Under the pieces are notes generated by a model. The model had not been told where the DNA came from, searched no databases, and saw only the letters and a list, made by a program, of their open reading frames with translations. Positions 18,869 through 31,000 of a stretch of DNA of 64,000 nt are shown in pieces. Numbering within the stretch: the first letter of the stretch is position 1; each line of letters starts with the position of its first letter. The stretch is from Bryopsis sp. KO-2023 (taxonomy: Eukaryota; Chlorophyta; Ulvophyceae; Bryopsidales; Bryopsidaceae), in the NCBI GenBank assembly GCA_030272585.1, contig BSYQ01000017.1, forward strand, positions 62,001 to 126,000, written 5' to 3'. Made by a program: the position numbers and the translations under genes.

Positions 18869-19028
18869 ATGCCTGAAACCTAGCTGGTTGCCAAGGAAGC
18901 GGACTTAGGAACAGAGGTAGGTACGGGTAGCCGGGACGTAGTAGATGGCGGAACCGGACTCCAAGAATGGCGGAGACGCTAGCCAGGGGTAGTGGACGGT
19001 GTTGTAGCGGTTGGTTGTTGACTGGGAA

Positions 19029-19492
19029 CAGAGATAGGACTTGGGCCAAATTTTTGGTCCGGCTACGGTCCGGTCCGGTTACGGTCGGTTTACGGTTCCG
19101 TATTACGGCCGTAACTCCGTACCGTAACCGGAGTAATATGTTGTTTTTACGGTACGGAACAGGTACGGTATAGCTACGGTAGCCCCTAAATCATCGTGAA
19201 GTAGTGTGGTTCAGTGCTAAAGCGTTAGGCTGTAGTCTGTAAGGTCGTGGGTTCGAATCCCCTTGGGTTCCTTTGGGTTCTCGGGACCCTGCGGGGGTTA
19301 CTATTTACGGTTTACGGTTGGTACGGTGGTTACGGTCGGTACGGTCCGGTACCGGAGCAGTACGGAGTGGTACGGTGGTCCGGTTCCGAGCACGAAAACC
19401 ACTCCGGTCCGGACCGTAACTACCGTAACCGTAAGTGACCGGAGTGGGGTTACGGTACGGTTTACGGTACCGTAACCGGAAAGTCCTATCTC
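19029..19492. mobile_element. 464-bp ACGGTA-rich inverted-repeat element with tRNA-like core
   Basis: Ends are CAGAGATAGGACTT (19029-19042) and AAGTCCTATCTCTG (19481-19494), perfect 14-bp inverted repeats, with ACTGGGAA on both outer sides (19021-19028 and 19495-19502) as an 8-bp duplication. The two bases at 19493-19494 can be assigned to element or flank. The arms consist of TACGGT/ACCGTA words in both orientations; the centre (19189-19303) is a tRNA-like core. It has the same plan as the element at 17115 but uses a different word. No coding capacity. Confidence 0.85.
19189..19303 (+). repeat. tRNA-derived SINE-like core
   Basis: Box A-like TGGTTCAGTGC (19207-19217), box B-like GGTTCGAATCC (19250-19260), then CTTGGGTTC and GGGACCCTGCGGGGGTTAC. 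It shares its leader and tail with the cores inside the element at 17115. Confidence 0.6.
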
Positions 19493-19502
19493 TGACTGGG
19501 AA

Positions 19503-20268
19503 TGAAGAGGAGCCCACCGAGGCCCGTGTAGGAGGTGGTGTCGACAGCAGCGTAGCAGCAATTTGTTGATGGTCGTATAGCAGCAGTCTTGGACGCTTGC
19601 GGAACTTGTAGACGAAAACCACGGAACAGACTGAAATGTCGGTGGTGGAGAGAACTTGTTTTGTTTTGAGTGAATATCACCCACAACGCCAGCGACCTAA
19701 GCCGAAGGCGAGCAGGCGAAAACAAAAAGGAAAACAAGAATTACCGTGCTTGTTTCCTTGCTGCTTAAATCGTTACTCTGAATAGCCATGAGTAACCGCA
19801 GCTATTTCAGGCTCTTGTTCGCTTTACATGAACCCCTGTAACAGGCTTTCTTGATTCTCAAGTAAAGCTTTCATTTTTGCCATTTGGGGGACGGACCAAA
19901 AAGCGAAAGCATCGATCAGGTCATTTTCGGGGTGCTTTTCCGAACCTCGGGCGTTTGCCAGCAATTACAAACGCTCTCGAAAGAGTTCGCAACGATTGTA
20001 AAAAAAGACGAATTGGGAAGGTCCCATTCCCTTCGACGAGACTGCAAGGCCTTTTTTCCGACTTTATATATCAGCATTTTTGGAAGGAAAACTGCTCGAC
20101 CGCACCCCGGTTTTCGACCAAACGGAGGGAAGCGTCCGTGGATTCGACCGTGAGCACAGGCGCGCGTCAGTTGTTAAATTGGCATACTCCCTGCTCGATC
20201 TCTGCGCGAAAAACGTCGAACGTCGCCCAACGAACACCAGCGCAGAAAGCGACACAGGGAGCACTGGC
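19503..20268 (+). promoter_or_regulatory. Probable promoter and 5' region of the lipase gene
   Basis: No independent gene is supported. A TTTATATATCAG stretch at about 20061-20074 could be a TATA-like element or part of the leader. From 20080 the lipase frame is already open, so coding may begin upstream of 20269. Confidence 0.3.
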
Positions 20269-23200
20269 ATGGGGAGGCTTCCTCTACCGCAAGGCCCCGG
20301 CGTCGACCCCGAGTTTCGAGAAAGTCTGACGGAGAATGAAGCCGCGGACAGCGCAGAGGACGATTTTCTCGACGTCGAGGCCGACCCTACCGCTTTTAGC
20401 AAAGCCAGCGTCTCGTCGTCGTCGAATTCATCGGAGCCGAGTAAAACATCCGGTTCCAAAGGCTCGACGGCTTCGAGCGGTAGCGGAAGCAGGGTCCCAT
20501 TGAACAACGCGAAGACGGACGTGATCATGAAAGTCGAAACGTTGCCGGATTCTCGAGTGAAGGTAGGGGTTAGAGGTTAGGGTTAGGGTAGGGGATATGA
20601 AAAAAAAGTTTTTCTTTTGACTCGATCAGACGGGATAAAAAAAATAAGTTGAACTTGGGTTGAATGGCATTCTGGAGAAAAGAAAGTCAACATGATAAAG
20701 GTTTAACTGATGTGGTAAAAAAAAAGAAGTGTTTGAGCTCATTCAGGAAAAGAAATGTTTCCTTGCGGACACCAGAGGAAAGAAAGCCAATCAATCAGTC
20801 TATGAATATTTCTGCTCTTATTTTTTCCATTTTAACAATGAAAAAATGGGCCTCAAGGATTTTTTAAAACAGAAAATGGATACTTTTTTTGTGTTTTTTT
20901 TTTTTCTGTTTCTTTTTAGAAAAAAAGCTCAAGGCACACCAATGATGCAAAATACCAGATATGAAGCGAAAGAAAAAACAACCAAAAACCTCAATAAAGT
21001 AATTCTCGATAACATAATAACTGTTCTTTTTTTTTTCTCTTTAATTTCGTGTTTTGACAGTCTTCTGCAGGTTTGCTGAACGTGGCGCTGGTGCTGGGGA
21101 CTGCTGCGGTGTTGATTTTATTTGTATTAAAAGCGAAACGCATGAACGATTTGTTAATGGGGGAAGCCTTGTTCATCTGGAACATAGCTGTCGCAAGCTT
21201 CAATTTGGTTATTGTCAGCATTTGTTTAGCATTCATGATCCACAGACTACGATTGGCCAGGATACACAAAAAACGATGGTGAGTTCCTCTCATTTGATGA
21301 TGTTAGAAATAATTCTGAAAAAAAAATAAAAAATAGTGAATAAGATTCGGATAAATCACCTCGCTGTGCTTCAAATTTTGCCTAATGTGAAGTCAACAAT
21401 GACTGTAGGTCACGACGGCGGTTGATGGGAACAAGGTTATTCATGGTGGAACTTGTAACGCAGGTGGGGCCCAATGCAAAGAGCACAAACCCTTTTACAA
21501 TTTCCTTGCTTTTTTATTTCTCTTTTCGTATTCAAAAACAAGGTGCCATTTGTTGCATTTTTTCTTGCATGTTTTTTTTTGAAATCCATTATTATTTGCT
21601 GTCAACTGAAAGCTCTTTTTCTCATAAATAACATTTTTTTTTTGTCGTCCTGGCGGCCAGCTCGTGAATTCTATATTTTACCTACTTCCGAATGTCTACA
21701 TTTTGATCCAAGACTGTGGGTGGTTCGATGCAATCATCCCCTGGAGCGGATTCGTTCGATTCACGTGTTGGAATATCGTAAGTTGAAAAAAGGTTTTTCT
21801 TTTAAAAGCACCCACCTCCTTTCGTTTTGTTTTGGCCTTTTTTCAAATTTATCATCAAATCAGGGTAGAAAGCTACATTAAAATTGCCCGCCATACAATA
21901 GATTGATATATGTCCACCGCTTCGACTGCCCTTTTTGGAACAAAACGAAGTCCGATTTCAACACCTTGTTTTGTTTTATTGTTATTATTGTTAATCTTTT
22001 TTTTTGGGGGGGGGGGGAGGGAAGGGGAAAGTGGAGGGACCTTTTTTTCCTGTTTTTGATATTTATTTTTTTTTTCCAACAGATTTACACCATTATATCG
22101 ATACAAGTTTCAAACCAGACTCCGTATGTGGATGAAAATAGTAAGTACCACAGAGTTGACAGAAAAGAAATAAATAATAAACAGATATTCTGAAGAGATG
22201 TATGGTCAAAGACATCCAAGCAGAAGGCTTCGATGAAATCCTCCAAAGAAAATTATCGATTTATCGTTGCTTCATTTTTTTTTTGTTCTGCATGGACTAT
22301 ATTTTTTCTTCTCGTTTTCATTTCGCCCCCTTCACAACAGAATTATTTTCCATGGATCCATACGGGTGAAGATGTAAAGAAATAGTTTTTCTTTTTTAGG
22401 GGGGGGGGAGGGGGGGGAAATATTGTCTTATGTTGAGGTGACCAACCTTTTTTTAGTTTTTCAATGTATTGCATCGAGGCGAAAAACCTCATGTAGCCCA
22501 TCCTATAAGCAAATGAGTGATCTGGCTGTGACCTTAACTGTATTATTTATTTATTTTTGTTCTTTTCAAGATGAGCCCATTGAGCGATTCGATGCAACTT
22601 GGATGGATGCCCCAATCACCATTCACAAGTGGAAGCTTGGACCTTGGTAATCCAATTTTTCTTCAACTTTTTGTTTTGTCTTGTTTTTTCTGGTTTTAAT
22701 AGGGATTTTAAAGGAACTGGACGAGTGACTGAATGGAAGTGTTATTTGAATATAAATATAGATATATTATATTCCTAAAGACCCCCCAAAAAACCTGCAG
22801 AATAAATAAAATGAATCGAAGAAACGAGAGGACTCTTTGCTTGTCTGAATGTCAATTGACCTGGAAAGAATCGGTTGGTGTATGTATATATATATATATA
22901 CATGTATATTTTTTTGGGGGAGGGTTTTTTTTTCGATTTCTGGAGACCGCTTGATGGATTATATATGTATTTGTACTATTTTATATATTTTTTTTTTCTC
23001 GACTGCTTTAGGTTGATTTTTGAAACGATGCTCTTGGCGGTCACTTTTCGAGCAGCCTATGGTTCATCATGGAGTGGTAAGATAAATATAAAAAAAAGCA
23101 CTTCTTTCTATGAAGAGTAACAAGATTTAAAAAGAAAAGCTTGTCAGGATATGTTTTTTTGTCATGAGGGTGGAACTTGGGGCTGTGTGCAAAATCTGCA

Positions 23201-25301
23201 GTCGGTAGCTATTATTCTATAGTATTGTTTGCATAGTTCGTTTTCTTTATCACAGCGCTTTGAAAGGAAATAAAAATAAAAAGCAAGCCCTTTTTTCGAG
23301 CCCAGCATCAGAATTTGGGAAAACCTATTTCCTGTACGTTCAACATTTTATTTAAAAAAAAAAAATCCTGCGGCAATCAGCTGAGTCATCACACCAATCC
23401 AAACCCTTTTTTCTTCCCCTTTCCTTTTCTCATCTCAGTCTGTGTGTTGAACATATAATTTTTATTTTTTTTTGCTCAGGAACTCAGAAAACCAATCCGA
23501 CTTTTTGCAAACAGGATGGTTTCGACTGTCCGTTGGATCCGGTGATCTTGTATTTGACGATGGGCATTGGTTGCATTGTTTTGGGGCATTTTTTCTATTT
23601 CATTTACAAACGAAGGGAAACCAGGGCGCTCCTCAACACGAAAGCATACACTCAGTACCGACTGGGAAATGTATTCGGGCGGCTGAACGTGAGGGAATTA
23701 ATTAAGGGCAAAGAAAAAAAAATAAAAAATCGACAATCGAAAACAATAAAAACAGTCTTTCTCCTTGACGATGATAAGAAAAATAAATTTATAATTTTAT
23801 ATTTTTATTTCTTTTTGTCCTTGATGATGATAAGAAGTGGTTGAAATTGGCAGTATCTAAAATGAATTGATGCATATTTAGATATGTTTATTTATTGTAC
23901 CTATATATGTTGGGATCGCAAATTTGAAGAATTTGGATTTTTCCAGAGATACGTTTGTATGTATTTCACACAGTTCCTTTAAAAAAAGAAACTTAGGTCA
24001 GCGGTTTGCAGTGTTTTTTGTTCTTCTTTGGGGTTTTTGGGGGAAGCCTGAGACATCATTTCTCCTTTATTTATTTTTCTAATTGTTTTGCTTTTGTGAA
24101 TGTTTTTTTTTTTGTGCCTGTCTAATTATTAGAGCAGGATTCGAGTGTTGGCGTATTCTTTCATGACGGTGTCGTTTGGGCTGCTTTGGTTTTACAATGT
24201 GAATTCTTGTGCCAGCTACACTCTGGGCTGGTTTGGGTTCCTCCCCTTGCAATTCGTTCAAAGCGTGATGGTGGCGGTGTGCACCTTGTTTTTCCATCCA
24301 GTGAAGCCCAATCAGGACTTCAACCTCAACGTAAGCTGTTGTAGGATTTTTTTATTTTATTTTTCGGTCATTTCCAGATCACTCATTTGCACAGTGTGAT
24401 CTGCATAAGGCTTCCAGCCCCAATGTAATACATTATGGAAAAAAAAACAGAAAGAAGAATCTTTACTAGTTTTTTTTCCGTTGTTGTTGAGAAAAAAATG
24501 CGGGAGAGGAACATAAAAAAAAAATAAAAAAAATAGTCAAAAGTGTACATGATTTACATTTTTTCGGGAAAAAAATTTGCAGTAAGTTTTTTTTTTGTGT
24601 GTGTTATAGTTCTTTTTTTTCAAAAGAAGTTGATCAATTGATTAGAAATTTTGAAGCACTTTATTCTCAATTCTGTTTCGTATTTTGATATGTTCCAAAT
24701 TGTATTTTTTAAATTGACTTTTTCTTTCTCCTTTTGAAATTGCAGCTGTGGTTGCAAGAGTTTTCTTGGACGGAGCGTGAACTTTGCTCCAAAAAGAAAA
24801 AAAGAGGAAATGGGATGTGCGAATATTCCACCCCCATGTTCTGTTTTGAGACTGCAATGAAAGCCTATTATTGGTCGGAGTTCGTCTATGACTACAGAGA
24901 GGTAAAAAACGCTTTCCTTCTGTTTTCAAATATTTTGGCCTGGTGGTGTTTCTTCAGCCATGCAGAAAAAAAGGAAAAAAAAATCATGGTGGTAAAGGGA
25001 TAATTTTTCGGTGAAAAAGAAAAAAGCGACGACCCCCACATTGGAGCTAATTTCTGAGATAAAATTCTCTGCCTAGGAGGAAAACAATAAATTAAATAAA
25101 AAAATAAAAAAAAGGCTGTTTCTAGAGCATTGGCCCGACGTCCATGTTTTTGTTGCAGGTTGAGAAATCTCCGTTCAATTTGGAGACTGCCATGGAACTT
25201 TACAAGTTGAACAATTATGAAATGTTTTTGGAACCTTCGCATGACACCAAGGTGGGGAAAGAATCTGCTGGATGAAACTCCTGGTTTTTCCGAGAAAGTA
25301 A

Positions 25302-25332
<31 letters not shown>

Positions 25333-27864
25333 ATAAGAGAGAAAACAACTTGAACAAGCATTTCACTTGCTCGCTGTAGATGCAGTGACAGTTCCCATCC
25401 GAAATAAAAATAAAAATAAAGTTTTAAGTTAAAATTAATATTAAGAAAAGGTTAGAAATTAAAGAATTGATGTGTTGTGGGCTTTTTCAGGTTCTTTTGG
25501 CATGGAGCAATGACACCGTGCTGTTGGCATTCCGAGGGACCAAAACGGTGAAAAACGTCGTGGCGGATTTGAAACTGCTCAGAAAACCCCATCCTCCGAA
25601 AAGAAACGGCTGGTGGTCGAGACCAATGACCCACAGGTGAGTTGCAAAAAAACTGCTTTTAAAAAAAAGGGGGGGCCGGAGATGTGGAGAATTGCTTTTC
25701 AAGAAGACTGCTTCCGGGTGAATCAAAATTCGACCAAGAAAAGTTCGGTGGAAAAAAAAAAAAACCCTGTTATTAGAGAGGATTTGTGTTTTTTTGCGTT
25801 TTCAACATGCCACGTGATCCTAGAAAGCCCAGTGCGTGTTTCCGTTCCGTGTTTTTTTTTTTCTTCTTCTTCAGATGCATTGACAATAATGGAAACAATC
25901 AACCTTCATATATATATTTGTATTGAGAATAATCAGAGAGGGGGGGGGATTAGATACACATACAAGCAAAAAGTATTATTTATTTGTTTTTTGTGAAAAT
26001 TCAGAGGCTTTTTGGATACCTGGCAATCGAACGGCCTCGATCAAAGAATACTACAGAAGATGAAGGATATCATTGGGGAAAGGTCGGTGCATTCGATTTT
26101 AATTTTATTTTTTGGCTTTTTTTTTGGCCTTATTAATAAATTTGCCAAAGTCACCCCCAATTGTCAAAATATCATGCTTTAAAATTTGAGAGGTTTTCTG
26201 CCGTTTTACGTGTTATGAATGGCCAAGGGTAGACAAGATTCAACAAAGAAAAATTCCTTTTCAGCACCAAGGCCGTTACAGTAAATATTTTTGCTGCCAA
26301 AAAATAAAAAAAAAACAATATTTTTCTTGAATTAAAAGCCCTAAACCCATGCCCTGTGGACAGGCTTGATTAAGGTGCTTTGTTCTTGGGAGGGAAATGC
26401 TCACCTGCACGTTAATACGTTCATCAAAAAATTTCCTGTTTTTTTTTGTTTTTTGTTTTTTTCGGCAGGGTGTTTGTTCGTGGGGGGAAAAATCTTCAGG
26501 TCCTTGTAACGGGGCATTCTTTGGGAGGGGCGGTGGCCTCTCTGGCAGCCTTCGATATCGCAAGGTATGTGGGAGTCCCGATGTGCTGCATTCGATGCTA
26601 CACCTTTGGAGCCCCCCGAACGGGAAATCATGCATTCGCTCGAGAATACAACGCTTTGGTGCCCGACACTTGGCATATCATCAATGATCAGGTACTGGTA
26701 GCAAAACAGCATTATTTTGTGCAATTAGTAATGAACCAAGGGGAGTGCTTTTATTTCTTTTATTATTTTGTTGTCAGTATTTGAAACGGTCACATTTGCA
26801 GTCCATCCCAACCACTCCCCAGACAAATACAATAATCTTGAGAATAGTTTTTCATTGGTTTTATTATTGGAAATCTTTTTGGTAGTTTCTTAATATTTTT
26901 TTCGAGATTGGTTTATCTGGGATGGTTTACCAATTATTTGTCTTTTAAAAAAAATAATAATTAAAAAAAGAAAAAATTTGTTTTTTTTTATAATTTAACT
27001 GGAAATCGGAGATTTTTTTGTTTTTCGATATATATATGTATATACATTATCGGAGGCTGATACAACGTTCACGCGATATATTTTTTTTTAATGTGATTGT
27101 TTTGTTGGTTTTTTCTTCAAAACAGGATTACGTCACCCGGACACTGAAATTCATCCGAATGTACAAACGCCATGGGCATCGAGTGATAATCAATGCGGGT
27201 GGGGATATGATCGTGAAGCCCTCCTTTCTGGAAATCAGCGTGTTGAAGCGATGGGGCCACGTGAACGTTGCTCACCATTTGCTGAGCAGCTACAGGAAAT
27301 CCTTGATCGCCGTGGTGGAAGCCCAGTTCAAAAACGACAAGAGGGTCGAAGGAGGGATGAGCGCGATTCTGGATTTGCTGAACGTGAAACCCATGTCTTC
27401 TCCGTCGAATCTGGCAAAGGTAGGAGCGATTCCCCCCCCCCCCACACACACACACTCACGTCAGACTTGCACAGGGACCACCAAATCAAATCGTAATCAA
27501 CCAGTCGAGAAAAAGAAAGGGGGAGAAATGCCCATGTGGAAGAAAAACCCATTTAAACCATCGTACTTTTCAGGTGCTGGGAGTGGATCGGGCATCTTTG
27601 GTAAGGTTGAGCGTTTACGGCTCTCGACTGAAAGACCTTTCCAAAAAGCAAAAGAGGAGGGCCCGCAGGGAGAGGCTGGAGCAGGTGTCATCGGCTTTGA
27701 GGAACAGGGGCTCCATGATCGGTGGCTCGATGCTCGAAAAGATCAGGAGCTTCGGGCCGATGTCGAAGTCTCAAGTCATGGAATGCGACGGCATGTGCCC
27801 TGAGTCCACCATGGCTTGCGGAAGGAAAATATGTCACGGTGAGAAAGAAAATGGAGGTTGTCAG

Positions 27865-27896
<32 letters not shown>

Positions 27897-28450
27897 TTCA
27901 TGGGATGCTTTGCTCAGGGCAAAGATTTTGTAGTCAAAATCTCATTTCCCTCCCCCCTCCCCCAAGCAAAAAAAAAAAAAAGAATAAATAACTAATCTCA
28001 ATTTTCGAACATCAAATCAACAAACAGCTAACAAATTGAAGCAAGAATTTTACCCGAGCTCAGAAGCAATATCTAAATCGTCATCATCGAAATTCGAGGT
28101 TTTCTGGGACGTCTCGATAATATCCTTGTTTTTCCCCTTCACATTCGTTTCTGCCCCTTTTTCCTGTTGAAGATATGACGCCCTGTCGAAAAACGGGGGC
28201 CGACCTTCGTTGCGAGAGCGGGTTCATCTGTCCCGTCTCGCACATGCCCCACGTGACTTTCGGCGGCGTGGAGGGAAGCATCCCTGACGACCATGCATTC
28301 CACGACGTCGAAAATCAATTTTCGGTCGCCCAGGAGCAAAAATTACCGTCCCGCGGCCAGCCGTTCCGTGATTCGGCGATCGACATGCGCGAAGTGCCTT
28401 TGAGCATTCCTGAGGAAACTTCGGTCGACGTGGGGGAAGGGGAGATTTGA
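20269..28450 (+). CDS. Diacylglycerol-lipase-like membrane lipase (class 3 lipase), 17 exons
   Basis: Exons: 20269-20562, 21061-21278, 21409-21463, 21661-21777, 22083-22140, 22571-22646, 23012-23076, 23480-23688, 24133-24330, 24746-24901, 25159-25251, 25491-25636, 26005-26082, 26469-26691, 27126-27419, 27574-27838, 28173-28450. All junctions are GT-AG and in phase, giving about 940 residues. The start is uncertain: the frame is open upstream to about 20080. Exons 2-9 encode several hydrophobic spans. Exon 12 has the FRGT motif of class 3 lipases, exon 14 the nucleophile GHSLGG followed by FGAPRTGN, with a likely catalytic Asp in the NDQDY junction and a His late in exon 15. Membrane spans before a class 3 lipase domain match sn-1 diacylglycerol lipases, which release a monoacylglycerol from diacylglycerol. 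The C-terminal exons are Lys/Arg-rich and then Cys-containing. Confidence 0.85.
20563..20597 (+). repeat. Short TTAGGG-like run at the first lipase donor site
   Basis: GGTTAGGGTTAGGGTAGGGG directly follows the GTAGGG donor. Only about two exact TTAGGG units are present, so it is an interstitial telomere-like scrap rather than a telomere. Confidence 0.5.
27866..27893 (+). repeat. Run of 28 G in the last lipase intron
   Basis: An uninterrupted G homopolymer of about 28 bases, 28 bases downstream of the donor at 27838/27839. Its length in an assembly is uncertain. In RNA it could form G-quadruplexes. Confidence 0.8.
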
Positions 28451-31000
28451 TTCAACTGATGGATTCAACGGATATATTCGATCTCTGTGTGCAAGAAAAA
28501 AAAAAAAAAAACTTTGAAAAGTGCACATTGCTGTGGTGGATTCCTTCTTGGGCTCCCCGAAAAGAAAAGAAAAAGAAAATGAGAGAATCGGATTGGGTAG
28601 AAAATTATTAGATGCACGATGTTTGCTTTTGAGAATGCTGTTCTGGTATTGCTTTTGATTTGTTTTTTTTTGTTTTTTTTGCTTTGTTTTCTTTTTTTTT
28701 TGTGGCTGTTTTGACCAAATATGCAGTGAATGGATTTGACCAATCAAATATTTCAAGATACCAAAAAGAGAAGGGGTCGAGTGCGGTTTTCTCTCTGACT
28801 ATTATTTTTTTTACTTATGTACATTTTTCGTGGAGGGTTACATCTGATCCTTGTTTTACAGCTTTTTTGCCAATCTGCAAAAAGGCCTTCAGTGTGTTTT
28901 ATGTTTTGGGGGGAAAAAAAAGAGGGGGGGGGGGGGGTAGCAGGTGAAAGACAGGTGGTGGAAAAGAGAAGAGAAAGATAGCTAGTAGTTGACTGGAGAG
29001 GAGGGTTTTGTCATTGGTGTTTGTGGGTGTGCATCACACTTGCCAGAAAAGACTTAGCTATGCTGCAATATCCATGGTGGGAACCCAATGGCTGCTCACA
29101 GTACAAAGCATTGTTTGGAAATTTGCAAGTAGAGAAACATTCTAGGATGGCTTCATCAGCGGATAAGAAGAAGAGCTCTTTAAGAAGCTGCTTTAGCATG
29201 CCAACAATAACTGTTGATTCTATGAAATGGTTATTTAACCTCCACTTTTGTTGGGGATGCAGCAGAGTTCAAAACCTGAATGAAGTCAGTGAGGTGCATG
29301 TGCCACTTGAATCGATGATCGATGAGTTTCTGCAATTCACTGACGAGTTTCTGCAACTCACTTATGGGTCTGAATGTCGCAACATACAAAATAGGTCGGT
29401 CTCCCAAACACCGTCTGTCAAGACTCTTAAGTTGCTTTTGCGCTACACTGCTTTCAGAGAGTGAGAGAATTCTTGGGGGTTGTACATGAGGACCACAACT
29501 CAAAAATGAAAAGCTATTGGAGGGGCTGATCTTGCGTACGTCTGATCGACGTCTCCAGTTGAGGACCCATATCAATCAATCAATTACAGAAAAACAAGGC
29601 TATTACCCCCCATAATGCCAGAGTAATACAGGGTAACAACAACAAAAAAACCCACCCAAAAGAAAGCTCCCGGACAAAGAAGATCCCACCGTTCCAAAGA
29701 AAAAAATGATCAAGCTAAAAGAGATTGCCGACGTTTATACATTGAAAACAAAATAGAAGCCAAAACTTTTGGCCCAAAAGCCTGCTAGAGATCTTCGAAA
29801 AAAGAGCTGAGTTGAGGAACCATAAGTGATATCCATGAAGTTATCACTCTAGTCTGGAGAAAGCCTAGGCTTCGTGTCTAAGAATCTGGAACCTGTTGAT
29901 ACTTGAGTAGGTTTCTGTGGCTGTACACCAGGCCTGTTTCAAGTGTCAATCAACGTCGTACCCTCTCACTTTCCAAACCATCCACTGCTCAGCAAGCTGG
30001 GTTTAGGACCCAGTGTTGTACCTCCCTGGAATGCGAACATCTCAGCCCCCAACACAACTGGAAAGACAAGGGAATCCAAACCGTGGAGAGAGATTGGATA
30101 TACCGAACCTCCTGCAAAAGCAACATATTTTGGGGGGAACTTTTGTACCACAAGCGTGCCAGGATGATGCAACTTTGGCGGGCCGCCCAAAAAAACGCAA
30201 GCAAATACTTAGTATATATTAACATTGTTCCCGTTCGTAACTTTTTATTTTTTTGTGTGTGGACACCCTATCTTAGGGGTGGGGGTGGGCAAAGGATGTT
30301 AGTGGAGCTGGGAGGGTTGGAGTTGGAGAATCTCGGGAGGATGGCTGGTGATTGGAGGGGGGAAAAAATGGGTTCAGTGACCATATATTGGATGGACGAA
30401 TGAATGGAAGCTGAGGAAACCTTCGACTGGGCTGAAGAACACCGATACAGCTGTCTTGATTCAAGCTTGAGTTGAAAAGCGAGCGGGGAATGCTCTTGCA
30501 GCAGTCCACCACAAAATCATGCAATCAAGTAGGAGATATGTATGGATCATATAAAGTTGGCTGTGATTGGAATTTCTCCACCCAACCAACCTGTTTATTG
30601 AAATTCTTCCTTTCGATTGTGTAAGACAGACACGGCGTGGAGGCAGTAAGTGGGCTTAATTATCACAGGAGAGTTGTGTCGCTTTAGACTTGAGCATTGG
30701 TCATGTTGTTGCATCAGTGAATCTCAGCTATGGTTCTTCTTTTCTTTTTCTTGGGAAAGGTGGGCTGATATACTGCGCTGAGTTATGCAGGTAGTGTTTT
30801 CGGAGCAAAAAGCACAGCAGGTGCCTTTATATATTCTTTTATGGTTGCCCTTCCCCCTCTGGAAAAAACAACAGAAGAAAAACTAATCCAATTGAATCTT
30901 TCAAATTCTGTTTCACAACACGCTGCCCAGCACAAATCATCTTTCGAGATCACCAGGTGTTCCACAAAAACAACTAGAGATCGAAGTCCTTAATCCAAAT
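28451..31000. other. Region without a convincing gene
   Basis: Open stretches exist (plus strand 29021-29464, 29943-30167 and 29903-30403; minus strand 29231-29575), but none has a recognisable domain, clear splice sites or a repeated homolog here. 29943-30167 has ordinary-looking amino acid composition and could be a lost exon. A poly-G tract lies near 28924-28937. Confidence 0.4.

Noticed and set aside
20563..20597. Telomere or internal telomeric array
   Set aside because: Only about two exact TTAGGG units, located at an intron donor; too short for a telomere.
29021..29575. A gene at 29.0-29.6 kb
   Set aside because: Open frames on both strands without recognisable domains, splice support or homologs in the window.
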